Position numbers and translations under genes: made by a program. From NCBI GenBank assembly GCA_947649645.1, contig CANSSP010000006.1, positions 62,001 to 126,000 on the forward strand: a stretch of DNA of 64,000 nucleotides. Reading direction: 5' to 3'. The stretch comes from an uncultured Roseburia sp. Its GTDB lineage: Bacteria; Bacillota; Clostridia; Lachnospirales; Lachnospiraceae. Shown here one piece after another: positions 1-9,781 of this stretch. The notes beneath the pieces are model-generated. The model ran no database searches. It was not told the DNA's origin and saw only the letters and a list, made by a program, of their open reading frames with translations. Within the stretch, counting starts at the first letter, position 1, and each line of letters opens with the position of its first letter.

Positions 1-56
1 ATGTTTGCGAAAATAAGGGTACAAATTTTTGTGAGAAAGACGGAAGGTAATGATAA

Positions 57-1928
57 ATGAAACAATTGATCAAGGACAGGCAGTTGTTTATACGCAGAAT
101 ATTTTTAATATGTTATGATATGCTGGCAGTATTTACGGCCGGTATGCTCGCATTGCTTGTAAGATTTGATTTTCACCTGAATGCGATACCGGCACAGTAT
201 CTGGATGAAGTCTGGGGTTCATTGCCGTATCTGATGATTTGTACGGTTATTATTTTCTGGTTTTTACGGCTGTATTCCAGTCTGTGGAGTTATGCAGGAG
301 CACTGGAGATGACGTATATTGTGTCGGCATGTATCTTAGATACATTGTCGTCTGCGGCTGTAATTCTTGCTCGTAACTGGGGCGATATGTTTCCGGTTCC
401 GAGAAGTTTTTATATTTTGTATGGGATTTTTTTGGTAATACTTGTAATTGGATGCCGCTATTCTTACCGGGCACTCCGGGCGGCTAAGAATATGTATAAA
501 AACGGTGCTTATCGGCGCAATGTGCTTGTGATTGGTGCGGGAGATGCAGGAAATCAGCTTATCAAAGAAATAAATAACAGCAGTTATGTCAAAAAACGTG
601 TTGTGGGTGTTATCGATGATGATAATACGAAGATCGGAAATTATATTCACGGTGCAAAAGTGGTAGGAGATCGCAACAGTATTTTGGAGAAGGTGCAGGA
701 ATTACATGTACATGAGATTATTGTCGCTATGCCGTCTGCTTCGCCAAAGCAGATGAAAGGGCTTCTTGATGTATGTAAGGAAAGTGGTTGTGAATTAAAA
801 CGCCTTCCCGGCATCTATCAGCTGGTTAATGGTGAAGTGAGTGTAAATAAGCTAAAAGATGTTGATGTCAATGATCTTCTTGGGCGTGACCCTGTCTGTG
901 TAGATTTAAATTCTATTATGGGATATGTGTCTGGTAAGCGTGTTATGGTTACCGGGGGAGGAGGGTCGATTGGCAGTGAATTGTGCCGACAGATTGCGGA
1001 TCACAGGCCCAGTCAGCTGATTATTGTAGATATTTATGAAAATACCACATATGATATTCAGAACGAATTAAAACAAATCTATCCGGAACTGGATCTGGTG
1101 GTGCTGATTGCTTCCGTGCGAAATACAAAGCGTATGCAGCAGATTTTTGAAAGCTACTGCCCGGAAATCATTTATCACGCCGCGGCGCACAAACATGTTC
1201 CATTGATGGAGGACAGCCCGAATGAGGCAATTAAGAATAACGTTCTTGGGACCTGGAAGATGGTAAAAGCGGCAGATGCGTTTTCGGTGAAGCGTTTTGT
1301 GCTGATTTCTACCGACAAAGCCGTAAATCCTACAAATATTATGGGGGCGAGCAAGCGTATCTGCGAGATGATCGTGCAGACCTATAATAAGAGATCGGAT
1401 ACAGAGTTTGTGGCAGTACGGTTCGGGAATGTACTGGGAAGTAATGGCAGTGTGATACCATTGTTTCGCAGGCAGATCGAACAGGGGGGGCCAGTTACGG
1501 TCACGCATCCGGACATTGTCCGGTATTTTATGACAATACCGGAGGCGGTGTCTCTGGTTTTACAGGCGGGTGCGTATGCGAAAGGTGGTGAAATATTTGT
1601 TCTTGACATGGGAGAACCGGTTCGTATATTAGAACTGGCAAGGAATCTGATCCTTCTGTCCGGACACAGACCGGATGACGATATTCCGATTATATTTACG
1701 GGATTACGGCCGGGTGAGAAGCTTTATGAGGAAATGCTGATGCGGGAAGAGGGGATGCAGGAGACAGAAAACAGGCTGATTCATATCGGACACCCGATTG
1801 AGATGGATGAAGAGAAATTTCTGGAACAGTTGGATGAACTGAGCGGATATGTGGTGACGGAACCGGACGATATCAGAGATTGGGTAAAAAAGATTGTGCC
1901 GACATATCATCCCGAAGAGGGAGCATAA
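57..1928 (+). CDS. Membrane-anchored nucleotide-sugar 4,6-dehydratase/epimerase, CapD/PglF/EpsC type
   Basis: N-terminal TM segments, two Rossmann regions (VIGAGDAGNQL; VMVTGGGGSIGSEL), and ISTDKAVNPTNIMGASKR motif typical of the family. Confidence 0.93.
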   Translation: MKQLIKDRQLFIRRIFLICYDMLAVFTAGMLALLVRFDFHLNAIPAQYLDEVWGSLPYLMICTVIIFWFLRLYSSLWSYAGALEMTYIVSACILDTLSSAAVILARNWGDMFPVPRSFYILYGIFLVILVIGCRYSYRALRAAKNMYKNGAYRRNVLVIGAGDAGNQLIKEINNSSYVKKRVVGVIDDDNTKIGNYIHGAKVVGDRNSILEKVQELHVHEIIVAMPSASPKQMKGLLDVCKESGCELKRLPGIYQLVNGEVSVNKLKDVDVNDLLGRDPVCVDLNSIMGYVSGKRVMVTGGGGSIGSELCRQIADHRPSQLIIVDIYENTTYDIQNELKQIYPELDLVVLIASVRNTKRMQQIFESYCPEIIYHAAAHKHVPLMEDSPNEAIKNNVLGTWKMVKAADAFSVKRFVLISTDKAVNPTNIMGASKRICEMIVQTYNKRSDTEFVAVRFGNVLGSNGSVIPLFRRQIEQGGPVTVTHPDIVRYFMTIPEAVSLVLQAGAYAKGGEIFVLDMGEPVRILELARNLILLSGHRPDDDIPIIFTGLRPGEKLYEEMLMREEGMQETENRLIHIGHPIEMDEEKFLEQLDELSGYVVTEPDDIRDWVKKIVPTYHPEEGA

Positions 1929-1952
1929 GGATAAAGTTTTCACGGGAAGGAA

Positions 1953-2624
1953 ATGGCACGATCGGGGAAGGAGAAGAGGATGAGAAAAAGGAGAAAACAT
2001 GTATTGACAAAGCGTCAGCGAATCTATATGAAAATAAAGCGGGGAATTGATTTTTGTCTGGCATCTGTGGCGATTGTACTTCTTTCACCGGTGTTGCTTG
2101 TAATCAGTGCAGCGATCAGACTTGATTCGCCTGGTCCTGTACTTTTCAGGCAGAAGCGTGTCGGCATTCACAAAACTTATTTTACAATCTATAAATTTCG
2201 TACAATGCGGACGGACACACCGAAGGATATGCCGACGCACCTGCTTGAGGATCCCGATGCATTTCTCACAAGGACAGGAAAATTTTTGCGAAAAACCTCT
2301 CTGGATGAGCTGAGTCAGCTTTATAATATTTTAAGGGGAGATATGAGTTTTGTCGGTCCCAGACCTGCACTCTGGAATCAGGAGGATCTGGTTGCGGAGC
2401 GGGAGCGGTATGGGGCCAATGATGTTCTCCCTGGCCTTACAGGCTGGGCCCAGATTAATGGGCGCGATGAGCTCGAGATTCCGGTTAAGGCAAAGCTGGA
2501 CGGCCAGTATGTACGGCATATGTCACTCTGGTTTGATGTAAAATGTTTTCTGGGGACCTTTGGTGCAGTGGTGCATGCTGACGGAGTCGTGGAAGGCGGA
2601 ACTGGGAAAAAGCGTGATAGATGA
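1953..2624 (+). CDS. Initiating undecaprenyl-phosphate sugar phosphotransferase (bacterial sugar transferase family)
   Basis: KRGIDFCLASVAIVLLSPV ... SPGPVLFRQKRVG ... YKFRTM ... DELSQLYNILRGDMSFVGPRPAL; the true start may be downstream (ATG ~1980). Confidence 0.93.
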   Translation: MARSGKEKRMRKRRKHVLTKRQRIYMKIKRGIDFCLASVAIVLLSPVLLVISAAIRLDSPGPVLFRQKRVGIHKTYFTIYKFRTMRTDTPKDMPTHLLEDPDAFLTRTGKFLRKTSLDELSQLYNILRGDMSFVGPRPALWNQEDLVAERERYGANDVLPGLTGWAQINGRDELEIPVKAKLDGQYVRHMSLWFDVKCFLGTFGAVVHADGVVEGGTGKKRDR

Positions 2625-2681
2625 GTACGATAACTTTTTTACAAATCTGCAGGTCTCATTGCGTTACTGCAAAACTATGGC

Positions 2682-3635
2682 ATGGAGGAAGAAATGAAAA
2701 GAGTACTTATCCTTGGTGTAAACAGTTATATCGGCACTTCTTTTGACGCATACGTAAAACGATGTCAGAGGGGGCAATTCTGTGTGGATTGTGTCAGCCT
2801 GCACGGCAGTGACTGGCGGAATATGGACTGGTCTGTGTATGACAGTGTAATAAATGTCACAGGAAAGGCACATGCCGATCTGCATCGTCTGGGTGAGACA
2901 GAGAAGAGGGAATACTATGAGATTAACTGCGGACTGGCCTGCCGGACAGCGAAAAAGGCAATATCGGACGGAGCAGGACAGTATATTTATCCGAGCAGTA
3001 TCATCGTTTACGGTGACAGCAGTAACAGGCAGGAGGCCAGAGTTATCTCACTGGATTCGCAGCCGGCGCCTTCTAATTTTTACGGAGACAGTAAATGGAA
3101 GGCAGAACAGGGGCTGCAAAAAATATTTTCCAAAAGAAAAAGCAGGACCCGGCTGGCTGTTCTGCGTCTTCCGATGATTTATGGATCGGGTTGCAAAGGA
3201 AATTATCAGACGCTGGCAAGGCTGGCAAAAAAAATTTTTGTATTTCCGGACTATAAAAATCGTCGAAGTATGTTATATATAGAAAATCTTTGTGAGCTTA
3301 TCTGTCTTCTGATTGAAAATAACGAAGAGGGACTTTTTTTTCCACAGGATGAAAAATATGTGTCGACCTCCCGGATGGTTCAGCTTATTGCGGAGGAACA
3401 TGGAAGACGGATTACATGTGTGAGCGGGCTCAATCCGGTCATCGATGCCGCAAAGCGTTTTCCCGGCAGGATCGGAGGAATTGTAAAAAAGGCGTTTGGA
3501 AGTCTGACGTATGAGAAGGGGATGAGCGTATATCCAAATGGAGAGTACCGTAAGTATACGTTAGAGGAGAGTATTCGCAGGACGGAAAGAGGGTATTCTT
3601 TTTTCCAGGAAGGGCAGCTTAGGGGAATGAAATGA
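2682..3635 (+). CDS. NAD-dependent sugar epimerase/dehydratase
   Basis: SDR-like N-terminus, YPSSIIVYGDS...NFYGDSKWKAE motif. Confidence 0.85.
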   Translation: MEEEMKRVLILGVNSYIGTSFDAYVKRCQRGQFCVDCVSLHGSDWRNMDWSVYDSVINVTGKAHADLHRLGETEKREYYEINCGLACRTAKKAISDGAGQYIYPSSIIVYGDSSNRQEARVISLDSQPAPSNFYGDSKWKAEQGLQKIFSKRKSRTRLAVLRLPMIYGSGCKGNYQTLARLAKKIFVFPDYKNRRSMLYIENLCELICLLIENNEEGLFFPQDEKYVSTSRMVQLIAEEHGRRITCVSGLNPVIDAAKRFPGRIGGIVKKAFGSLTYEKGMSVYPNGEYRKYTLEESIRRTERGYSFFQEGQLRGMK

Positions 3636-4369
3636 GGATCAGTATTATTACAATAGCCTATAATAGTGAAAAAAGTATCGGAGGCACAATAGAAGCCGTT
3701 CTGGCACAAAAGGAATCCGATCTAGAGTATCTGATTATAGATGGAAAAAGCACAGATAAGACGGTTGAAATTGCGGAGGGCTACCGGTCGCAGATGGAGA
3801 GGGCCGGTGTTGCGTATTCAATCGTCAGTGAACCGGATAAAGGAATCTATGATGCTATGAATAAAGGAATCCGGCTGGCCGGTGGCGATATTATTGGCAT
3901 TATAAACAGTGGAGACTGGTATGAACCTGGCACGATAAGTCTTGTGAAAAAATATTTTGCGAAGAAGAAATGTGATTTAATGTTTGGGAATATCCGGATT
4001 CACCGGAAAGGCGGCAATTCTTTCGTGAAGAAAGCAAGGATACGCAGGTTTCAGACTTCCAGAGACTGGAATCATCCGACCATGTTTGTGAAAGCAAGGC
4101 TTTATAAGGCGTATCCGTTTTTGTGCAGAGGGATTCATGATGATTATGGTTTTTATCTGAAAATGAGGAAGATGGGAGTGAAAATTCTGGCTGTCGATGA
4201 CGTACTTGCAAATTTTGAGATGGGCGGCGCGAGTAACAGAAAGAGTTTCGGGGAGGCAGTAAAACGAATCAGAGACAGATATCGGTATTGTTATCGTGTG
4301 AATGGGTATAGCAGGTGGTATTTTCTGGAGTGTGTGGCGATTGAGGCGGCGAAGTATATGATAGGGTAA
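3632..4369 (+). CDS. GT2 family glycosyltransferase
   Basis: ISIITIAYNSEKSIGGTIEAVLAQ...YLIIDGKSTDKT...SEPDKGIYDAMNKG. Confidence 0.92.
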   Translation: MRISIITIAYNSEKSIGGTIEAVLAQKESDLEYLIIDGKSTDKTVEIAEGYRSQMERAGVAYSIVSEPDKGIYDAMNKGIRLAGGDIIGIINSGDWYEPGTISLVKKYFAKKKCDLMFGNIRIHRKGGNSFVKKARIRRFQTSRDWNHPTMFVKARLYKAYPFLCRGIHDDYGFYLKMRKMGVKILAVDDVLANFEMGGASNRKSFGEAVKRIRDRYRYCYRVNGYSRWYFLECVAIEAAKYMIG

Positions 4370-4377
4370 GGAGTGAT

Positions 4378-5598
4378 ATGAGGGTTTTTCAGATAAATAC
4401 AGTGTATGGTTCGGGGAGCACGGGGCATATCGTGGCAGATTTAAAGCATATTATGGAGGATGCAGGAGAAGAGTGTTTTGTTGCGTTTGGGCGTGGGCGC
4501 AGCGAAGAGTGTTATACAAGCTGCGTGAGCAATAAAGCTGATCTGTACTGGCATGCCTTATTTACCCGTATCACAGATCGTACCGGACTTTATTCTGTTC
4601 ACGCCACGAAACGCATGATTGGTCTGATAAAAAAAATGCGGCCGGATATAATTCATCTTCATAATATTCACGGATACTATCTGAATATTAAGATGTTGTT
4701 TCATTTTTTTAAGGAATATGGGCGACCGGTTATCTGGACGTTTCATGATTGCTGGCCTTTTACCGGGCATTGTGCTTACTTTGAGAAATATGGAAAATAT
4801 GAATTGTGTAATAAATGGAAAAAACAATGTGAGAAATGTGACCGCATTTCCGAATACCCAAAAAGTCTGACAGACGGATCAAGAAAGAATTATATTCATA
4901 AAAAAGAAGTATTTACAGAATATGGGAATATAAGTATAGTCACCGTTTCTGATTGGTTAAAACAACGGGTGAATGAGTCATTTCTGGCAAAGTTTCCGGT
5001 TTACACGATATATAATGGTGTGGATCTGAATGTGTTTAAGCAATGTGATTCTGAGAAATTACGAATAAAATACAATCTGGAAAAAAAGAAGGTGGTACTT
5101 GGTGTGGCCAATATATGGTCTGGATTAAAGGGATTGACGGATTTCATTCAATTGGCAGGGGTGTTGGATAATACAGAGTATCAGATTGTATTGTTAGGGG
5201 TAGATGAAAAGGTCCAAAAAAACATTCCATATCAAATTCTCGCACTCCCAAGGACGGAATGCGTAGAAGAACTGGTAGAATGGTATAATACCGCAGAGGT
5301 GCATTTCAATGCCAGCAGGGCAGAGACATTTGGCATGACGGTGATTGAATCGCTTGCATGCGGGACGCCGGTTGTGTCGTATAATATTTGTGCGATGAAA
5401 GAAATTCTTGATGCGTCTTGTGGATATCTTGTAGACAAAATCGGAGATGTAAAGGAAGCTGCACGGTTTATTAGGAAGTGTAATAAGCCTGAGATGAAGC
5501 CGTCATGTATTGCCAGAAGTGTGGCGTTTGAAAAGAATATGCAATATCGGAAATATATGGCACTGTATAAAATGATTTTGGAGAAAAGCAGGGGATAA
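4378..5598 (+). CDS. GT4 family glycosyltransferase
   Basis: IIHLHNIHGYYLN; C-terminal NASRAETFGMTVIESLACGTPVVSYN. Confidence 0.92.
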   Translation: MRVFQINTVYGSGSTGHIVADLKHIMEDAGEECFVAFGRGRSEECYTSCVSNKADLYWHALFTRITDRTGLYSVHATKRMIGLIKKMRPDIIHLHNIHGYYLNIKMLFHFFKEYGRPVIWTFHDCWPFTGHCAYFEKYGKYELCNKWKKQCEKCDRISEYPKSLTDGSRKNYIHKKEVFTEYGNISIVTVSDWLKQRVNESFLAKFPVYTIYNGVDLNVFKQCDSEKLRIKYNLEKKKVVLGVANIWSGLKGLTDFIQLAGVLDNTEYQIVLLGVDEKVQKNIPYQILALPRTECVEELVEWYNTAEVHFNASRAETFGMTVIESLACGTPVVSYNICAMKEILDASCGYLVDKIGDVKEAARFIRKCNKPEMKPSCIARSVAFEKNMQYRKYMALYKMILEKSRG

Positions 5599-5601
5599 AA
5601 A

Positions 5602-6558
5602 ATGCGTGTATCGGTATGTATGGGGATTTATAATGGAATGCAGTACCTAAAAGAGCAGCTGGAGTGTATCAGAAAGCAGACGAGGAAACCGGATGAAGTT
5701 ATATTATGCGATGACGGTTCCACCGATGAGACACAGAAATTTCTGTACACATATTTAAAAAGCCATCGGGATACTTCGGACTGGAAACTGATTCTGAATG
5801 AAAAAAATAAGGGATATCCGGAAAACTTTTATTACGTCATGGATTTGTGCAGCGGCGATATCGTTTTTTCTGCCGATCAGGATGACCTCTGGGATCCCCA
5901 TAAAATAGAGCGCATGTGCAGGATTATGGAGAAAGAGAAAGAGATAAAGGTTCTCGGGTGTTCTTATGGACTGATTGACAGTGAGGATAAGGCGATCCGC
6001 ACGGTAATGGCGCCTGGCACGAAAAAAAACAGGCGGACGAGAAAACGGATATCCCTGGAAAACGTTTTTTATAAGTATGAATGGCCTGGTATGGTGCTTG
6101 CTTACAGAAATGCCTGGTATCAAAAATGTGTTGCGCAAGAGTGCGATGATAGGAGTACATTGCGGAAGATTCCGCATGATTTTCTGCTTTGTGTGCGGGC
6201 GGCGGAAGAAAAGGGATTTTATCAGATCGAAGAGAAACTGGCTTTTCACAGACGTCATGACAATAATACAGGAAAAGAGGAGCATAGATTTCATCGTCTG
6301 TTGAAGAAAAAAAGAAAGCTGGATGAGATTTCTGAGTATAGAAGGATGCTGGACAGGCTTTCGGATGGGAAAGTAATGCGGACGGGGGAAGGACAGCGGG
6401 TTCTGGAGAGTAAGCGTCTGGCGATGGAAAGCCGGTATGAGGCGCTGGTATCGGGGAAGATCAGTGCTGTGTTGAAAAGTGCGTGGAAATGGCGGAGTCA
6501 GGTTCGGGTTGCTACGGTAGTTTGTGATATTGTAATTGTGAGACAAACTGCCAGATAG
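5602..6558 (+). CDS. GT2 family glycosyltransferase (rhamnosyltransferase-like)
   Basis: VSVCMGIYNGMQYLKEQLECIRKQ...ILCDDGSTDET...FSADQDDLWDPHK. Confidence 0.92.
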   Translation: MRVSVCMGIYNGMQYLKEQLECIRKQTRKPDEVILCDDGSTDETQKFLYTYLKSHRDTSDWKLILNEKNKGYPENFYYVMDLCSGDIVFSADQDDLWDPHKIERMCRIMEKEKEIKVLGCSYGLIDSEDKAIRTVMAPGTKKNRRTRKRISLENVFYKYEWPGMVLAYRNAWYQKCVAQECDDRSTLRKIPHDFLLCVRAAEEKGFYQIEEKLAFHRRHDNNTGKEEHRFHRLLKKKRKLDEISEYRRMLDRLSDGKVMRTGEGQRVLESKRLAMESRYEALVSGKISAVLKSAWKWRSQVRVATVVCDIVIVRQTAR

Positions 6559-6804
6559 AAAAGTTTTTACAAAATTACTTACATTGAAACTGGAAGGTTA
6601 AGGGGAACATTTAATCAAAATGTTATTTTTGGTTGCAATTTTTTAGAGTATCGTTTAGAATAGATGCGAATATCAATTGTTGAATTTGTAGTGTTACAGG
6701 AATGTTGACTGACAAAAATGATTTTGGTATGCAGAGATTGGATGTTTGATTTTTTGTAGATTAAATATAGAAATTTGGAGTTTGGTTATAGTCTGGAGGG
6801 AAAA

Positions 6805-7644
6805 ATGGTACAACCCTTGGTTTCAGTTATAGTCCGCACCTGTCAGCGGCCAGAAGTTTTGAGAGTAGCTTTGTGTAGTTTGGAAAATCAAACATATAAG
6901 AACCTTGAAGTCGTGGTAGTTGAGGATGGGGATAATGTATCTGAGGAGCTCTTGAAAAAAGAATTTTCAAATTTAAATTATATATATAAATGCACTGGGG
7001 AAAAAGTCGGAAGATCAAGAGTGGGAAATATCGCGTTGGAACTGGCTGGTGGCGAGTATTTAAATTTTTTAGATGATGATGATGCTTTTTTGCCAGAGCA
7101 CATTGAATCTCTGGTAAGAGAACTTATTGGTGGCAAAGAAAGGGTTGCCTATAGTATTGCTGAAGAACGACAGATTGTAGTAAAATCCACGATGCCATAT
7201 TTATATAATGTTAAAAGAAAAACAATTCGCTATCATCAATGCTTTAATCGTATGCTGCTTTATTGTTTTAGTTATCTTCCAATTCAATGTGTGATGTTTC
7301 ATAAAAGCCTGTTTGAAGAATTAGGAGGATTTGATGAAAAATTAGATAATTTGGAGGATTGGGATTTGTGGGTAAGATACTCAACAAAAACTGATTTTGC
7401 GTATATTGATAAAGTTACATCTTATTATCATGTTCCATATAAGAATGAGATCAAGAAAAAGCGTTTAGCGAAATTCAAGAGTTACTATCCTTATTTATAT
7501 TGTAAATTTGAAAATTATAAGGTGGAAAGTAACGTTGCAAGTTTAAATAGGGATGTAATGTATATAATAAGAGAATATAAAACAAAAGGATTGATCCGGT
7601 ATCTCAGAATGTTTTTCCGAGCCGTATTTTATGGCGAAAGATAA
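6805..7644 (+). CDS. GT2 family glycosyltransferase
   Basis: VSVIVRTCQRPEVLRVALCSLENQTYKNLEVVVVEDG...NFLDDDD; ATG at 6805 preferred over the TTG at 6775. Confidence 0.9.
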   Translation: MVQPLVSVIVRTCQRPEVLRVALCSLENQTYKNLEVVVVEDGDNVSEELLKKEFSNLNYIYKCTGEKVGRSRVGNIALELAGGEYLNFLDDDDAFLPEHIESLVRELIGGKERVAYSIAEERQIVVKSTMPYLYNVKRKTIRYHQCFNRMLLYCFSYLPIQCVMFHKSLFEELGGFDEKLDNLEDWDLWVRYSTKTDFAYIDKVTSYYHVPYKNEIKKKRLAKFKSYYPYLYCKFENYKVESNVASLNRDVMYIIREYKTKGLIRYLRMFFRAVFYGER

Positions 7645-7665
7645 TATATTGAATAGGAGACTATT

Positions 7666-8451
7666 ATGATTCGTAGTTTGATTAGAAATAAAAAAACTAT
7701 ATGGGAATTAGGAAAGAACGACTGCCGGGCAAGATATTCATCGTCCATATTAGGGGCAATATGGATGATTCTGCAGCCTTTGACAAATATGCTGGTTATC
7801 TGGCTTGTTTTTGAAGTCGGTTTTAAAGCATCTAATTTATCTGAGGATGTTCCTTTTATAATATGGTACATGCCGGCTTTTTTGGTCTGGAATTTTTTTC
7901 AGGAATCGTTAAGCCAGGCATCGGGGAGTTTGCTGGAATATAGTTATCTGGTTAAGAAAGTTAATTTTGAAGTGGAAATTATTCCACCTATTAAAATTGT
8001 TTCAAATTCTTTTGTTCATGTTTTTTTTATGTTTTTTATTATATTTGTGAATTTTTGTTATGGGAAAATGCCTACAATTTTTTATTTGCAAGTGTTTTAT
8101 TATTATTTTTGTGCTGCTGCACTGGCATTGGCATTCGGCTGGTTTTTCTCGGCTTTTGCACCATTTGCAACAGATATAACCAATGTTGTGGCAATTATTC
8201 TGCAAATAGGGTTCTGGATAACACCAATTTTTTGGGATCCATCATCTTTGACAGATACAGCGATGTTTATTTTGAAACTTAATCCAATGTATTATGTTTG
8301 TATGGGATATCGTGATTGTTTTGTGTATAACATGCCGTTTTATAAACATCCGTTACTTGCGTGCTATTTCTGGTTTATAACAATAAGTATATGGTTTATA
8401 GGAACCAGATTATATAAAAAATCGAAAAAACATTTTGTGGACGTGCTTTGA
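7666..8451 (+). CDS. wzm: ABC-2 type polysaccharide exporter permease (Wzm-like)
   Basis: RARYSSSILGAIWMILQPLTNMLVIWLVF, multiple TM segments, adjacent to Wzt-like ATPase. Confidence 0.9.
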   Translation: MIRSLIRNKKTIWELGKNDCRARYSSSILGAIWMILQPLTNMLVIWLVFEVGFKASNLSEDVPFIIWYMPAFLVWNFFQESLSQASGSLLEYSYLVKKVNFEVEIIPPIKIVSNSFVHVFFMFFIIFVNFCYGKMPTIFYLQVFYYYFCAAALALAFGWFFSAFAPFATDITNVVAIILQIGFWITPIFWDPSSLTDTAMFILKLNPMYYVCMGYRDCFVYNMPFYKHPLLACYFWFITISIWFIGTRLYKKSKKHFVDVL

Positions 8452-8470
8452 TAAGGAGATTGTTATTATT

Positions 8471-9781
8471 ATGCAGACGAATGGTGTGTCAATAAAAGTT
8501 GAAAATGTTACAAAAGTGTATGATCTGTATAGTAATTCTCAAGATCGTCTGAAAGAAATAGTAAGTCTGACAGGAAAGAAATATCACAATGAATATTATG
8601 CTTTAAATGGGATCAGTTTTTCAGTTGGAAAAGGAGAGACTTTTGGTATTATAGGAACAAACGGTGCAGGTAAATCTACATTATTGAAGTTGATTACCGG
8701 CGTTGCATCTCCGACAAGCGGTAAAATAACAGTGAATGGAAGAGTCTCTGCTTTATTGGAATTGGGAGCAGGGTTTAACCCTAATTATACTGGGATACAA
8801 AATATATATTTAAATGGTGTTATGATGGGGTATTCCAGAGAAGAAATGGAGCAGAGGGTGAACCCGATTGTTCATTTTGCAGATATTGGAGAATTTATTA
8901 ATCAGCCTGTAAAGACATATTCGAGCGGGATGTTCGCGAGACTGGCATTTGCTGTTGCTATTAATATTGAACCAGAGATATTAATAGTCGATGAGGCATT
9001 ATCTGTAGGGGACGTGTTTTTTCAGAATAAGTGTTATAAAAAGTTCGAAGATCTGAGAAAAAAAGGAGTGACTGTAGTATTTGTATCTCATGATGTAGGA
9101 ACAGTAAAACAATTGTGTTCAAAAGTGTTGTGGATAGAACATGGTATACAGCAGATGGTTGGTGACAGTGTAGAAGTGTGCAATGAATACTCTAATAGTA
9201 TTTTGAGTAAAAGAGCACAGGAATATAAAGAAAATTTGAATAATGTAATTAGTACAGAGTCTGATCAGAGTAAAAAAGAATATCTGGATTTGGAGGAGTA
9301 CCCTGAAATTGAATATACGAATGAAAGTATTTTGAATGAAGAGGTACAGATTATTTCTGGTTTTCTATCAGATAAAGCAGGAGAATGTGTTTCTTCGTGT
9401 AAAGCAGGGGAAATATATACATTATCTATTGTGTTTTCTTCGGAGCGAGATATAGCTGAATGTATTGCAGGATTTGTAATCGAAACGGTAAAGGGACTTT
9501 GGGTTGTTAATTGTAATAGTCTGATTTCTGGAAATAAAGCGGGATTTGCAGTAAAAAAGAATTCTGTGAATAAAGTGAATTTTCAATTTGAAATGCCTCA
9601 ACTGGTAAATGGTGACTATATTATTGGAATTGCAATTTCTGAAGGTAATATCTTGGATTTTAAAGTGCTGACATGGTTATATAATGTGTTGTATCTGCAG
9701 ATTACTAATGTTGGAGGAAATGATGGCATTTTGCACTTAGATACACATGTTCAGATTTATAGCAGGGAAAAAGAAAAATGA
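8471..9781 (+). CDS. wzt: Polysaccharide ABC exporter ATPase with C-terminal Wzt-type carbohydrate-binding domain
   Basis: Walker A GTNGAGKST, signature YSSGMFARLAFAVA, Walker B ILIVDEALSVGD, ~170 aa C-terminal extension; ATG at 8471 preferred. Confidence 0.92.
   Translation: MQTNGVSIKVENVTKVYDLYSNSQDRLKEIVSLTGKKYHNEYYALNGISFSVGKGETFGIIGTNGAGKSTLLKLITGVASPTSGKITVNGRVSALLELGAGFNPNYTGIQNIYLNGVMMGYSREEMEQRVNPIVHFADIGEFINQPVKTYSSGMFARLAFAVAINIEPEILIVDEALSVGDVFFQNKCYKKFEDLRKKGVTVVFVSHDVGTVKQLCSKVLWIEHGIQQMVGDSVEVCNEYSNSILSKRAQEYKENLNNVISTESDQSKKEYLDLEEYPEIEYTNESILNEEVQIISGFLSDKAGECVSSCKAGEIYTLSIVFSSERDIAECIAGFVIETVKGLWVVNCNSLISGNKAGFAVKKNSVNKVNFQFEMPQLVNGDYIIGIAISEGNILDFKVLTWLYNVLYLQITNVGGNDGILHLDTHVQIYSREKEK

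Noticed and set aside
1484-1490. G7 run in the CapD-like gene
   Set aside because: Encodes the in-frame EQGGPVTVTHPD motif expected of the family; short, with no sign of a frameshift.
3334-3341. T8 run in the epimerase gene, and other T8 runs (e.g. ~14604, ~14702, ~15447)
   Set aside because: Common in AT-rich genes, in frame, with no split ORF.
5755-6546. 263-aa minus-strand ORF
   Set aside because: Antisense to a clear GT2 gene, with no recognisable domain.
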